Shown here: one piece after another, positions 52,894-61,868 of the stretch | How positions within the stretch are numbered: the first letter of the stretch is position 1 | Layout: each line of letters starts with the position of its first letter | Source of the DNA: Pseudomonadota bacterium | Lineage (GTDB): Bacteria > Pseudomonadota > Alphaproteobacteria > Rhizobiales > Devosiaceae | Direction of reading: 5' to 3' | DNA: 64,000 nucleotides | Assembly (NCBI GenBank): GCA_023391095.1 | Contig: JAEWBN010000020.1 | Location: 62,001-126,000, forward strand | Program-made: the position numbers and the translations under genes | The notes under the pieces: model-generated | The model's input: only the letters and a program-made list of their open reading frames with translations | Database searches by the model: none | What the model was told of the DNA's origin: nothing

Positions 52894-55272
52894 ATGTTTG
52901 TAGCGCAGAACCTCATTTCGCTGGTCAGTGGCTTCGTCGATAGAGCTATCGGCGCTGCGCACCTTTCGCCATCGGTCCGAGAGAAGCTCCTGCTCAAGCA
53001 ACTAGCGGCGATCGCCCGGACGACGCCGTTCATGATGGCAGCAGCCTGTGTGGTGTCGACCGTCATGCTCATTGTCATGTGGAACACTACCACGTTCTGG
53101 GCCACCGTTGCGCTGATAGTGCCCATTACGCTGCTGCATGGCTATGCGACATACCTGGCTATTTCGCGATATGCCCGGCGAAATTCGGCTGGCTCCGAAG
53201 CGCTGCGGGCGGTGACCTATTCGCTGTTGCTTGGTGTTCTTTGGGCGTTTCTGCTTGGTGTGCTGCCTCAAGGGCAGGCCCCGGCGATTGAAAACGTCGC
53301 CCTGTTCTGTGCCGGGGGATTGCTCTGCATCTCCATTCTCGCGCTGGTCAACTATCCACAGGCCTTGGCTGCCTTCACCATCCCGCTGATTATTGGCGCT
53401 CTCGCGGGCTATATGGGCATGGGGCAGGTGGGCAATGCCTTTGCGCAGAGCCTGATGTTGACGGGTCTGACCTGCGTGATGGTTGTCACCACCCTCAATC
53501 ATGCCTCCGCGTTTGTCGCCTTTCGCGCCTCGGAAATGCTGGTTCAGGAAAAAGGCGAGATCATCGGGCTCTTGCTGCGCGAGTTCGAGCAGGTTTCCTC
53601 GGATTGGATATGGGGCATCGATGCTACGGGTCGTGTGAACCGCATGTCGGGCGGCTTCACTCGGGCAACGGGCGTGGCTGACGACGAACTGAATGGAGCC
53701 GATTTCGTCTTTTTTCTGCGCTGCATCACCCCGCCCGGCGATCCGTTGGTGGCCCAGATCGAGCGCGACATCGCCAACATGGACACATTCCAGGACATAG
53801 AGCTCTGCGTCACCGCCGATGGTCGAAACTGCTGGTGGACGTTGACCGGCAAGCCGGTGTTCGATGAAGCAGGAGAGTATCAGGGGTATCTGGGTATCGG
53901 CTCCGATATCACAGAGCGAAAGGTCGCCGAGCGCCGGATTACCACGCTCGCGCACCATGATTCGATGACCGGCCTTATCAACCGTATGAAATTCACCGAG
54001 CAGTTGGGTATGTGCGTAGCGCGACTTGAGCGCTATGGAACGCCTTTTTCCCTGATGTTTCTCGATCTCGACCAGTTCAAGGCGGTCAACGACACCAAGG
54101 GCCACATGGTTGGAGACAAACTGCTCGTCGAGGTCGCCGGGCGCCTCAAGTCCCTGGTGCGCGAAACAGACCTGACGGCCCGACTTGGTGGGGACGAATT
54201 TGCCATTCTCCTCCAGAATGAAGGCGATGCCGACGTGGTCCGGCGTCTTGCGGGCCGGGTTACGGCCTCGGTTCGGGAGCCTTTTCGCGTGGACGGCGAC
54301 GAGATTTCAATCGGTGTCAGCGTTGGTATCGCCATGGCGCCAGTCAATGGCACGAGACCCGACCAGATTCTGCGCAACGCCGATCTCGCGCTCTACAGGG
54401 CCAAGGCTGACGGGCGGTCCGTGTTCCGGTTTTTTGAAAGCCAGATGGATTCGGAGGCCCGTGAGCGTCGTCTGCTCGAAGCAGAGCTGCGGGATGCGAT
54501 TGCCAACCGGGAGCTTGTTCTCCACTACCAGCCGCTGGTCAGCGCGCAAGACGAGAAGCCGATGGGCTTCGAAGCGCTTATTCGCTGGAACCACCCGATC
54601 CGCGGTCTGGTCGCCCCCGCAGAATTTATCCCCATTGCCGAGCAGTCCAGTCTTATCGTCGAGATTGGCAACTGGACAATTCATCAGGCCTGCATGATGG
54701 CCGCGACCTGGCCGGACCATTTGACAGTGGCCGTCAATCTTTCAGCCAAGCACTTCCGTAGTTCCGACATCAGCCTCGTTGTAAAGACGGCGCTGGCGCA
54801 ATCCGGGCTAACGCCCAACCGGCTCGAAATCGAGATCACCGAAGGATTGTTGATTGAAGAGCCGGATGCGGTGGTCGAAAAATTGGCCGAGATTCGAGCG
54901 TTGGGCGTGACCATCGCCATGGACGATTTCGGCACCGGCTATTCGTCGCTGAGCTACCTGCTCAAGTTTCCGTTCGACAAGATCAAGATCGACAGATCCT
55001 TTGTGGAGGCTTCCACAAGGGACGCGGTGGCCCGAGACATCCTTCGCGCCATCGCGTCGCTAGGCAAGACGCTCAAAGTCCGCATCACGGCAGAGGGCGT
55101 CGAAACAGCTGCGCAGGCAGCGTTTCTCTCAGAAATTGCCTGCCATCAACTCCAGGGTTTTCACTTCGCCCGGCCTCTGGACGCCATCGACTTGCCGCAA
55201 TATCTCCTGTCCACGGTGACGGGCCACGTCGCTGATGCCAAAGCCGAGGCGGTGCGGGCGCTGGCGGGCTGA
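52894..55272 (+). CDS. PAS-GGDEF-EAL membrane protein (c-di-GMP cyclase/phosphodiesterase)
   Basis: This 792-residue protein has an N-terminal membrane part with five to six helices (about 45-215). A PAS domain follows (about 235-355, ending DITERKVAERRI). The GGDEF domain has an intact RLGGDEFAIL active site (near 430), and the EAL domain has EAL in GFEALIRW, IEITEG, DDFGTGYSSL, KIDRSF and AEGVET. Both catalytic sites look complete, so it may make and degrade cyclic di-GMP. It is divergent from the oxoamine synthase gene with a common AT-rich control region. Confidence 0.92.
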   Translation: MFVAQNLISLVSGFVDRAIGAAHLSPSVREKLLLKQLAAIARTTPFMMAAACVVSTVMLIVMWNTTTFWATVALIVPITLLHGYATYLAISRYARRNSAGSEALRAVTYSLLLGVLWAFLLGVLPQGQAPAIENVALFCAGGLLCISILALVNYPQALAAFTIPLIIGALAGYMGMGQVGNAFAQSLMLTGLTCVMVVTTLNHASAFVAFRASEMLVQEKGEIIGLLLREFEQVSSDWIWGIDATGRVNRMSGGFTRATGVADDELNGADFVFFLRCITPPGDPLVAQIERDIANMDTFQDIELCVTADGRNCWWTLTGKPVFDEAGEYQGYLGIGSDITERKVAERRITTLAHHDSMTGLINRMKFTEQLGMCVARLERYGTPFSLMFLDLDQFKAVNDTKGHMVGDKLLVEVAGRLKSLVRETDLTARLGGDEFAILLQNEGDADVVRRLAGRVTASVREPFRVDGDEISIGVSVGIAMAPVNGTRPDQILRNADLALYRAKADGRSVFRFFESQMDSEARERRLLEAELRDAIANRELVLHYQPLVSAQDEKPMGFEALIRWNHPIRGLVAPAEFIPIAEQSSLIVEIGNWTIHQACMMAATWPDHLTVAVNLSAKHFRSSDISLVVKTALAQSGLTPNRLEIEITEGLLIEEPDAVVEKLAEIRALGVTIAMDDFGTGYSSLSYLLKFPFDKIKIDRSFVEASTRDAVARDILRAIASLGKTLKVRITAEGVETAAQAAFLSEIACHQLQGFHFARPLDAIDLPQYLLSTVTGHVADAKAEAVRALAG

Positions 55273-56412
55273 TCAGTCTTCCAGCAGATAGCCGCCAGAG
55301 CGTGCGGGGAGCACTGTCGATCCCACGATCTTGGCCACGGATGATCCCGGCCGCACCAGCTTGGCGCTGGACCGCGAAAGGATCAGCCCGTCGGTGCCGG
55401 CCTGTAGCGGGCTGCGGGCGAGGAATGCCTCCGGACCATCCATGGCGATGATGTCAGCGACGACGTCGCCGGCTCTAACCTGATCTCCCAAGCCAACACG
55501 ATAGGCGAGAAGGCCACTTCGGTCCGCGCGCAGGACTTCGGTCGCCTCAAACGGGGTTGCCTTGGGCGCGGGCTCTGGGCTGGTGGTAGGAGCGTCGACC
55601 AGGCCTCGTCCCGCGAAGAAATTGAACAGGCGCTGCGCATCGTTCTGGCCCAGGTCGTCAGAAATGTCGGCGCGTCCGCGATATTCCAACGTCGCTGTTT
55701 CCACGGGCATGGGGATGGGGTGGGCCGGGTTGGCCTTTTGCGCCTTGCGGAACAGGACGGGCAATACCTCATCGAAGGACCCGCCACCGCTGTCTTCGGC
55801 CGTCAGCGTGGCGTCGGCGCCCATATGGGCGGCCAGATCATCAAGGCCCGGGATCATTTCGGGCGAGGTAAAAATGTGAATCAGGCTTTCGTCGTCGCAA
55901 TGCAGGTCCAGGACCATGTCGGCGTCATGGGCTGCCCGCATGGCGATCAGCCGCATTTTCTGTGCGGCGCTCACCGGCTGCTGGCTATCCAGCCAGTCGC
56001 CCACGGCGCTTCTGATCACCCTGATATTCTGCGACGGATCGTCGGTGAGCTTGCCACCTATTGCGTCGGCAATCTGCGGGTAGAGGTCGGGCCAGCGGCG
56101 GTTGAAATTGACGCCGGTCTCGAGATCGTACCGCCCGATGTGACGGCGCAGCACGTTAGTGCCCAGACCCAGCGGATTGACCGAGGGGAATATCACGAAA
56201 CGCGCTGTGAGCTTTGCTTCCGCGTCCGCCTGGCGCAGCATCGGGAGCAGGTGGTGAAGCAGCATGGTGCCCGGCTGCTCGTCGGCATGTAGGGCGGCCT
56301 GCAGATACACCTTGGTCGGCGCATCATCCGAGCCGGCGGTGTACCAGTAAAGCTGGGTTGACTGGCCCGGCGTGTCGCCGTCCAGCGTGACCGAATGCTG
56401 TCGGAAGCTCAT
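55273..56412 (-). CDS. Succinylglutamate desuccinylase/aspartoacylase family protein
   Basis: This zinc carboxypeptidase-like protein of about 379 residues has the N-terminal ALHADEQPG metal motif (His and Glu), NFNRRWPDL (Arg) and DLHCDDE (second His). A C-terminal beta domain contains a biotinyl-like fold (GLGDQVRAGDVVADII). AstE/AspA relatives remove acyl groups from amino acids. It follows the two permease genes of an amino acid ABC transporter by 4 bp, so it likely deacylates an imported N-acyl amino acid. A TTG nine codons earlier is an alternative start that would overlap the permease gene. Confidence 0.83.
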   Translation of the reverse strand: MSFRQHSVTLDGDTPGQSTQLYWYTAGSDDAPTKVYLQAALHADEQPGTMLLHHLLPMLRQADAEAKLTARFVIFPSVNPLGLGTNVLRRHIGRYDLETGVNFNRRWPDLYPQIADAIGGKLTDDPSQNIRVIRSAVGDWLDSQQPVSAAQKMRLIAMRAAHDADMVLDLHCDDESLIHIFTSPEMIPGLDDLAAHMGADATLTAEDSGGGSFDEVLPVLFRKAQKANPAHPIPMPVETATLEYRGRADISDDLGQNDAQRLFNFFAGRGLVDAPTTSPEPAPKATPFEATEVLRADRSGLLAYRVGLGDQVRAGDVVADIIAMDGPEAFLARSPLQAGTDGLILSRSSAKLVRPGSSVAKIVGSTVLPARSGGYLLED

Positions 56413-56416
56413 AGTT

Positions 56417-57151
56417 CTAGCGAATCCACTTTGGCGCAAAGCGCATGCGCGGCGGTGCCGGAAGATGCCGCATCAGCCTCTTGTGGACAAGCCCCAGAAG
56501 GAAGAACAGCACCAGCGACACGAGCAGGAAATAGAGCGCGGCGACGGAGAAATGCAGGAAGGCATTGTAGTCGCGCTCAAAAAGGACCTTGGCCGTATTC
56601 ATCAGGTCACGCTGTGTGCCGATGACGGGCAGGGCGAAATAAACGATGGCCGTGGCGTGAAACAGGAACACCACTTCATTGGTGTAGGCGGGCCAGGCAA
56701 GGCGGATGAGGTTGGGCCAGATGACGCGGCGGAACTGCTGGCTGCGGCTCATGCCATATGCACGCGCTGCCTCGATGGCGCCGCGCGGCACGGCGCGCAG
56801 TGCTCCATAGAAAATCTCTGCCGTGTAGGCGGCCGTGTTCAGCACAAGCACGAAGGGGCCCATGAACAGAGGGTGCAGGACAAATCCCGACCAGCCGATT
56901 GGCTTCCACAGGCTCACGTTCAGCGACAGCGCCAGCGAATAGAACATGAAGAACTGGATAAAGAGCGGCGAGCCTCGGAAGGCATAGATATAGCCGCGCG
57001 ACAGCCGATTGATGATCGGGTTGGGCGAAGCCTTGCCGAGCGCAAGAAACACGGCGAGCACGAAGCCCACCGGGATGGATGCCGCGGCAAAGTAGATGTT
57101 GAACAGCACCGCTGGCGCCATGATGGCGAGATCGTCGAAGAAGCCCTGCAT
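56417..57151 (-). CDS. Polar amino acid ABC transporter permease (HisM type)
   Basis: This 244-residue permease has five helices and the conserved EAA loop (GAIEAARAYGMSRSQQFRRV). The C terminus is basic. It belongs to the HisM/ArtM/OccM class for basic or opine amino acids. It overlaps the other permease gene by one base. The two permeases form the channel heterodimer. Confidence 0.9.
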   Translation of the reverse strand: MQGFFDDLAIMAPAVLFNIYFAAASIPVGFVLAVFLALGKASPNPIINRLSRGYIYAFRGSPLFIQFFMFYSLALSLNVSLWKPIGWSGFVLHPLFMGPFVLVLNTAAYTAEIFYGALRAVPRGAIEAARAYGMSRSQQFRRVIWPNLIRLAWPAYTNEVVFLFHATAIVYFALPVIGTQRDLMNTAKVLFERDYNAFLHFSVAALYFLLVSLVLFFLLGLVHKRLMRHLPAPPRMRFAPKWIR

Positions 57152-57963
57152 CAGCCCTGCGCCTCGCTCAGAATGCCGCGCCCGACACGGCGTGTGATGG
57201 CGTCAAAGGCGCGTTCGGACAGCCAGGTCACGAGGATATAGAAAACAAAGAGCACGAGGTAATAGCGCCAGCGCCAATCATCATGGACAAGCCCCACCGC
57301 CGGCAGGAAGTTCGGCGCCCCGAGGCGGTCGGCCCAGAGCACGATGTCGGCAATCTGCAGCAGCGAAAGCAGCGAGGTCGCTTTGATGATGAGCATCCAG
57401 ACATTTGACAGGCCGGGAAGGGCATAGACCCACATCTGCCGGATATGGACACGCCAGAGGACCTGGCGCGAGGACATGCCATAGGCGCGCGCCGCCTCGA
57501 GTTGCCCTGCAGGCACTGAACGCATCGCGCCATGAATCACATTGGTGGCAAAGGCGCCATAAACCAGGCCCAGCGAGACGCTGGCCAGAATGAGATATTC
57601 AGGCGTGCCCAGGAACCAGTTCGCTTCCTTGCACGGCGGCCATGGCGCGGCCTGGGCAACAATGGATTCGACGGTGCAGATCTGTGAGGCCAGCAGCCAT
57701 TCCACGCCCTGCTCGAAGGCGAGCGGAAAAAACAGAAAGAAGAGCACGTCCGGCACGCCGCGCACGATGCCCGAATAGACCGTTCCCGCCATGCGCACGG
57801 GCAGGAAGCGCGAGCTTTTCATGGTGGCGCCCGCCAGCCCGAACACGACCGCAAGCGCCCCGCCCAGCAGGGCGGCGATAATGGTGAACTGGAAGCTGGC
57901 ATACCAGGTCAGGTGCTTACCATTGGTAAGGTAACCGACCCAGAAGGCGATGTCGTCGAACAT
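57151..57963 (-). CDS. Polar amino acid ABC transporter permease (HisQ type)
   Basis: This 270-residue permease has a HisQ-like pattern: ALLGGALAVVFGLAGATMK near the start, GVPDVLFFLFFPLAFEQGVEW, and the EAA loop (GQLEAARAYGMSSRQVLWRV). It has an inserted loop with two Cys (QICTVESI and PWPPCKEANW, near 95-120) between helices, on the periplasmic side. It pairs with the next permease. Confidence 0.9.
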   Translation of the reverse strand: MFDDIAFWVGYLTNGKHLTWYASFQFTIIAALLGGALAVVFGLAGATMKSSRFLPVRMAGTVYSGIVRGVPDVLFFLFFPLAFEQGVEWLLASQICTVESIVAQAAPWPPCKEANWFLGTPEYLILASVSLGLVYGAFATNVIHGAMRSVPAGQLEAARAYGMSSRQVLWRVHIRQMWVYALPGLSNVWMLIIKATSLLSLLQIADIVLWADRLGAPNFLPAVGLVHDDWRWRYYLVLFVFYILVTWLSERAFDAITRRVGRGILSEAQG

Positions 57964-57984
57964 GCCGCTCGTCTTTCAAAGAAC

Positions 57985-58010
57985 GCTCCTCCCAAATGAT
58001 CGGGAGGAGC
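57985..58010 (-). other. Intercistronic stem-loop after the binding-protein gene
   Basis: A perfect 9-bp inverted repeat (GCTCCTCCC at 57985-57993, GGGAGGAGC at 58002-58010) with an 8-nt loop lies between the binding-protein gene and the first permease gene. There is no T tract on the minus strand. It likely stabilises the binding-protein transcript. Confidence 0.65.
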
Positions 58011-58029
58011 AACAATCAAGCCCTGCGGC

Positions 58030-58782
58030 TTACTCGGTGAAGAACGGACCCTGGCCTTCGAACCACTGGCCGATCAGCTTGTCGACCGTGCCGTCTGCCT
58101 TCAGAGCAGTGATCGCTTCGTCAACCTTGGCCTTGAGCTCGGTGTCTTCCTTGCGCAGGCCAGCGCCGACGCCGCCGCCGACGAGGATGTCTTCGCCGAC
58201 GAATTCGATGGCACCGTTTGCTGCGGTAACGATCGGCTCAAGATAGGCACCGTCAGCCAGGATGGTGTCGATATTGCCGGCCATCAGGTCGGCCATGTTC
58301 TGGTCGGCCGTGGCAAAGCTCACGATGGTGTTGCCGTCGGCCAGGTTCTCTTCAGCGTAGGCCGCCTGGATGGTCCCGCTCTGAACGCCGATGCGGGCGC
58401 CCTGCAGATTGGCGAAATCGAAGCTAGCACCCGGGGCAGCAACGAACTTGGACGGATCGGGCGGGAAATAGTTCTGCGAGAAATCGATGGTCTCGAGGCG
58501 CTCGTCGGTGATCGACATGCCGGCCATGATCAGGTCGTAGTTGCCCGCGAGCAGGTTCGGGATGATGGAATCCCAGTCGTTGAGGATCCATTCGCAGGAC
58601 AGACCGGCCTTCTCGCAAATGGCGTTGCCCAGATCGATCTCAAAGCCGGCAGGTTCACCGGCGTCGTTGAGGAAGTTCCAGGGAGCATAAGCGCCTTCAG
58701 TGGCGATGCGCACGGTTTCCTGGGCCATTGCAGGAGTGCCGAGCGCCAAAACGGCCGCAGCCGCCAGCAACACGTTCTTCAT
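58030..58782 (-). CDS. Amino acid ABC transporter substrate-binding protein
   Basis: This 250-residue periplasmic protein has a signal peptide (NVLLAAAAVLALGTPAMAQ, cleaved near 20) and the SBP family 3 fold: VRIATEGAYAPWNFLNDAGE, a GFEIDLGNAICEKAG stretch with a Cys (and a second Cys in LSCEW, possibly disulfide), and MAGMSITDERLETIDFS. Such proteins bind histidine, lysine, arginine, ornithine or opines. The start at 58782 is chosen because GGAG lies seven bases before it and a proper signal peptide follows. Confidence 0.92.
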   Translation of the reverse strand: MKNVLLAAAAVLALGTPAMAQETVRIATEGAYAPWNFLNDAGEPAGFEIDLGNAICEKAGLSCEWILNDWDSIIPNLLAGNYDLIMAGMSITDERLETIDFSQNYFPPDPSKFVAAPGASFDFANLQGARIGVQSGTIQAAYAEENLADGNTIVSFATADQNMADLMAGNIDTILADGAYLEPIVTAANGAIEFVGEDILVGGGVGAGLRKEDTELKAKVDEAITALKADGTVDKLIGQWFEGQGPFFTE

Positions 58783-58848
58783 TGTTGTTCTCCGGTTGAT
58801 GTTCATCTGTTGTCTTTTCGCCCGGCGTTCCGGGTCGTTTCCCAATGT

Positions 58849-59646
58849 CTAGCCATGGTTGGCAGCATTGAGGAATTGCTTGAGACGCGTCGAGCGCGTG
58901 GCGCCGAACACCTCGTCCGGCGAGCCTTCTTCTTCGATCAAACCCTGATGGAGGAAGATCACGCGATCCGAAACCGAACGGGCAAAATCCATGTCGTGGG
59001 TCACAAGGATCATGGTGCGACCCTCGTCCGCGAGGATTTTGATCACGCGCAACACTTCCACTTCGAGCTCTGGGTCGAGGGCGGAGGTTGGTTCGTCGAA
59101 AAGCATGACGCGCGGATTGATGCACAAGGCGCGCGCGATGGCTGCGCGTTGCTGCTGGCCGCCCGAGAGCTGGGCGGGATAGGCATCGGCCTTGGCTCCG
59201 ATCCCGACCTTATCGAGCATGGCGCGCGCCTCTGCCTCGACTTCCTTGCGGTCCCGCTTCTGCACGATCAGCGGCGCTTCCATGACATTCTCTAGAATGG
59301 TCATGTGCGCCCATAGATTGAAGGACTGAAACACCATGCCCAGTTCGGAGCGGATGCGCCGGATCTGGTTCTCGTCTGCCAGTTGCCGATCCCGTCCGGC
59401 ACCTTTGAGCTTGATGGTTTCGCCGTCGATCAGCACGTCGCCCTGATCGGGGATTTCGAGCATGTTGATGCACCGAAGAAGCGTGGACTTGCCCGAGCCC
59501 GAGGAGCCGATGAGCGAGATCACCTGTCCTTCGCGGGCTATGAAGGAAATTCCCTTGAGCACTTCGAGTGCACCGAACGACTTATGCAGATTGCGCAGTT
59601 CGACGACCGGAGCAGAAGCAACGCCCGCGGGATCTCCATTACTCAT
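58849..59646 (-). CDS. Amino acid ABC transporter ATP-binding protein (HisP type)
   Basis: This 265-residue ABC ATPase has Walker A GSSGSGKST, Q-loop in MVFQSFNLWAHMTI, signature LSGGQQQRAAI, Walker B VMLFDEPTSALD and the H-loop in VTHDM. The sequence after Walker A (IDGETIKLKGAGRDRQL) is the typical insert of histidine/arginine/opine importers. The ATG at 59646 gives the family length. First gene of the minus-strand operon ATPase, binding protein, two permeases, AstE-like hydrolase. Confidence 0.93.
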   Translation of the reverse strand: MSNGDPAGVASAPVVELRNLHKSFGALEVLKGISFIAREGQVISLIGSSGSGKSTLLRCINMLEIPDQGDVLIDGETIKLKGAGRDRQLADENQIRRIRSELGMVFQSFNLWAHMTILENVMEAPLIVQKRDRKEVEAEARAMLDKVGIGAKADAYPAQLSGGQQQRAAIARALCINPRVMLFDEPTSALDPELEVEVLRVIKILADEGRTMILVTHDMDFARSVSDRVIFLHQGLIEEEGSPDEVFGATRSTRLKQFLNAANHG

Positions 59647-59807
59647 ATTCACCCATGCGCGCGCAGGCACGCCTTCCTGACAGGTGACCGCCCTTTGTTC
59701 GTCTCGGCGATCTTGACCAAACGGTACAAAAACAGATGCGGTTGAGATAGCAAGCAAAAAAGGTCATCGTTGTGCGCCGTTCCCCAACGGGAGCGATCTG
59801 GAAACCC

Positions 59808-60596
59808 ATGTTTTTTGTCCTATCCAAAATTTTCTGGCTTCTGGCTCAGCCGATCAGCCTGGCGCTGGTGTTCACCCTCCTCACCCTGATCCTGGTGTTT
59901 TTCAGAAGAAGACGTGCAGCGCTCGCCAGTACCATGGCGGCTGTCCTAATCCTGGGACTGAGCGGCTATACGACGCTCGGCTATCTCATGATCCGTCCGC
60001 TGGAAGAGCGTTTCGCTGTCCCCACGGCATTGCCGTCAAATGTCAGCGCAATCATCGTTCTTGGCGGGGCAACCCATGCCCGGCCCAGCACGGCGCGGCA
60101 GACTGTGGCCCTGAACGAAGCCGGCGAGCGTCTGACGACGGCGCTCGCTTTGGCGCAGATATACCCGCAGGCGCCGATCGTTCTCAGCGGCGGTTCCGGC
60201 CTCTTCGACGAAACGGAGTCGGAAGCCGAGACGATGCGCCGGTTCTTCGCAGACTTCGGCATTGGAGACGACAGGCTGATTGCCGAAGGGCAATCGCGCA
60301 ATACCGACGAGAATAGCAAGTTTACCGCTGATCTTCTTGGGCCTGAGGGAGACGTCATCCTGGTGACGTCGGCCTTCCACATGCCGCGGTCGGTTGGCCT
60401 GTTCCGTGAGCAGGGCGTAGAGGTCATCGCTTGGCCGACGGATTATCGCAGTTCCGGCAAGGAGGTCCTGTGGCTCGAAATCGCAAACCCGGTACACAAT
60501 CTCAACCTGGTTACTGTTGCGGGCAAAGAGTGGATCGGACTTCTGGCGTATAGCGTCACTGGCCGGATCGCCGAAATTCTTCCCGGCCCAAGGTGA
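59808..60596 (+). CDS. YdcF-family protein (DUF218)
   Basis: The protein of 262 residues has two N-terminal membrane helices and a DUF218 domain: AIIVLGGATHARPS, PIVLSGGSG, a SEAETMRRFFADFGI helix with a conserved Glu, EGQSRNTDENSKF and LVTSAFHMPRSVGLF. The family includes YdcF, SanA and ElyC, linked to cell envelope integrity; the enzymatic role is unclear. A GTG at 59772 would extend it by 12 residues. It ends in a bidirectional terminator. Confidence 0.88.
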   Translation: MFFVLSKIFWLLAQPISLALVFTLLTLILVFFRRRRAALASTMAAVLILGLSGYTTLGYLMIRPLEERFAVPTALPSNVSAIIVLGGATHARPSTARQTVALNEAGERLTTALALAQIYPQAPIVLSGGSGLFDETESEAETMRRFFADFGIGDDRLIAEGQSRNTDENSKFTADLLGPEGDVILVTSAFHMPRSVGLFREQGVEVIAWPTDYRSSGKEVLWLEIANPVHNLNLVTVAGKEWIGLLAYSVTGRIAEILPGPR

Positions 60597-60607
60597 AAAC
60601 AACACAG

Positions 60608-60637
60608 TAAAAAAGGCGCCCATTGGGCGCCTTTTTT
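60608..60637. terminator. Bidirectional rho-independent terminator
   Basis: GGCGCCC (60615-60621) pairs with GGGCGCC (60625-60631), with an A tract before and a T tract after, so it can stop transcription from both sides. It serves the convergent YdcF and DUF1328 genes. Confidence 0.92.
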
Positions 60638-60651
60638 CGAATTGGGGGTCT

Positions 60652-60816
60652 TTAGGCTCGCCGGATAAAGCCGATGATCAGCGATACAACAAGGAAAGCC
60701 AGGAACAGGAAGAACAGGATCTGCGCGATACCAGCAGAAGCGCCTGCAATGCCGGAAAATCCGAGGACGCCGGCAATCAGCGCGATGACGAGGAAGACAA
60801 GTGCATAATACAGCAT
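60652..60816 (-). CDS. DUF1328 small membrane protein (YtjA family)
   Basis: This 54-residue protein is almost entirely two hydrophobic helices (LYYALVFLVIALIAGVLGF, then QILFFLFLAFLVVSLIIGF) with GIAGASAGIAQ between, the pattern of DUF1328/UPF0391. The function is unknown; relatives are often stress-induced. GGAG lies six bases before the ATG. A near-perfect EcfG-type promoter lies at 60847-60872, so it probably belongs to the general stress regulon. Confidence 0.88.
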   Translation of the reverse strand: MLYYALVFLVIALIAGVLGFSGIAGASAGIAQILFFLFLAFLVVSLIIGFIRRA

Positions 60817-60846
60817 GGTTATCTCCATGAATTGACTTGGCAGATC

Positions 60847-60872
60847 AACGTCTCGTTGCAGTGCCCGGTTCC
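60847..60872 (-). promoter_or_regulatory. EcfG-type promoter of the DUF1328 gene
   Basis: On the minus strand GGAAC (60872-60868) and CGTT (60850-60847) are separated by 17 bp, the alphaproteobacterial general-stress consensus. It lies 31 bp before the DUF1328 start. Confidence 0.75.
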
Positions 60873-60927
60873 TCAGCGCAACAAAAATGGCCGGCATGCG
60901 CCGGCCATTTGATCGCGTCCCACTCGC

Positions 60928-61722
60928 TTAGGCAGCGGCGCGGGAGCCCTCGGAGAAAAAGAGCGCTTGGCTGATCAGCGCCTTGACCATTTCGGGGTTG
61001 AACGGCTTGGTCACGAGGAAGGTCGGCTCTGGACGCTCGCCCGTCAGGAGGCGCTCCGGGAACGCCGTGATAAAGATCACCGGGACCGAGTGGGCCATCA
61101 GAATATCATTGACGGCATCGATGCCGGAGCTGCCGTCAGCCAGCTGAATATCGGCAAGGATCATGCGCGGCTGGGTCTGGTTGAACAGATTGACCGCTTC
61201 CTTGTGGGTGCGGGCAATGCTCACCACCTTGTGGCCCAGGCTCTCCACCATCTGCTCGATGTCCATGGCGATCAGCGGCTCGTCTTCGATGATCATGATC
61301 TCCGTGGCCACCTGGCGGGAGATGTCATTCGAAGCCTGGCTCAAGAGCTGGCTGAATTCAGCTTCGTCTACGCCCAGAATTTCAGCGGCCTGTGCGTGAG
61401 TAAAGCCTTCCACGGCCACCAGCAGGAAAGCCTGACGCGGGCGCGGGGCGAGGTTCGCCAGATTGGCAGCAGCCCGCTGTTCCCAGGCGAACCGCGACAG
61501 GGGTTCCGGTATGGTTACGGCAGAGGAACTGAAGAGGGCGGAAAACAGTTTGTAGAGAGCGATCCGATCGCTCGATGCTTCTGGAAACAACGAAACATCG
61601 GCAATCAAGGCTTCCAGGGTCGCTGCCACATAGGCATCGCCCGAAGTCTGCGATCCAGTGACGGCTCTGGAGAAACGGCGCAGATAGGGCAGGTGCGGTG
61701 CGATCCGCGTGGACAAAGACAT
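60928..61722 (-). CDS. phyR: General stress response regulator PhyR
   Basis: This 264-residue protein has an N-terminal sigma-factor-like domain (residues 1-135, with sigma2-like and sigma4-like helices such as RQAFLLVAVEGFTHAQAAEI). The C-terminal receiver has acidic E146/D147, phosphoacceptor D191 (ILADIQLADGSSG) and TKPF. When phosphorylated, the sigma-like domain binds the anti-sigma factor NepR and frees EcfG. It is divergent from nepR-ecfG, the usual layout in Hyphomicrobiales. An EcfG-type promoter precedes it, giving positive feedback. Confidence 0.96.
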   Translation of the reverse strand: MSLSTRIAPHLPYLRRFSRAVTGSQTSGDAYVAATLEALIADVSLFPEASSDRIALYKLFSALFSSSAVTIPEPLSRFAWEQRAAANLANLAPRPRQAFLLVAVEGFTHAQAAEILGVDEAEFSQLLSQASNDISRQVATEIMIIEDEPLIAMDIEQMVESLGHKVVSIARTHKEAVNLFNQTQPRMILADIQLADGSSGIDAVNDILMAHSVPVIFITAFPERLLTGERPEPTFLVTKPFNPEMVKALISQALFFSEGSRAAA

Positions 61723-61769
61723 TGACGACTACTCCCAGTGACGCTTTTCGTGTGCTCACGACTGGTCCA

Positions 61770-61794
61770 AACGATGCCATCCTAGAAAAGTTCC
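61770..61794 (-). promoter_or_regulatory. EcfG-type promoter of phyR
   Basis: On the minus strand GGAAC (61794-61790) and CGTT (61773-61770) are separated by 16 bp, a perfect match to the consensus. It lies 47 bp before the phyR start. Confidence 0.82.
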
Positions 61795-61802
61795 GTGAAG
61801 TT

Positions 61803-61827
61803 GGAACTTTTTTGAAACCTGCGCATT
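61803..61827 (+). promoter_or_regulatory. Possible EcfG-type promoter of nepR-ecfG
   Basis: GGAAC at 61803-61807, 16 bp spacer and CATT at 61824-61827 (one mismatch to CGTT), 41 bp before nepR. It is weaker than the phyR site, but autoregulation is the rule for this locus. Confidence 0.5.
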
Positions 61828-61868
61828 TCTCGGTCGAAACGGGAATATACTGATCGGTCGTTCCAGGG

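Noticed and set aside
61842..61862. Second EcfG promoter before nepR (GGAAT with CGTT)
   Set aside because: The spacing is only 12 bp and the -35 deviates, outside the 16-17 bp the sigma factor needs.
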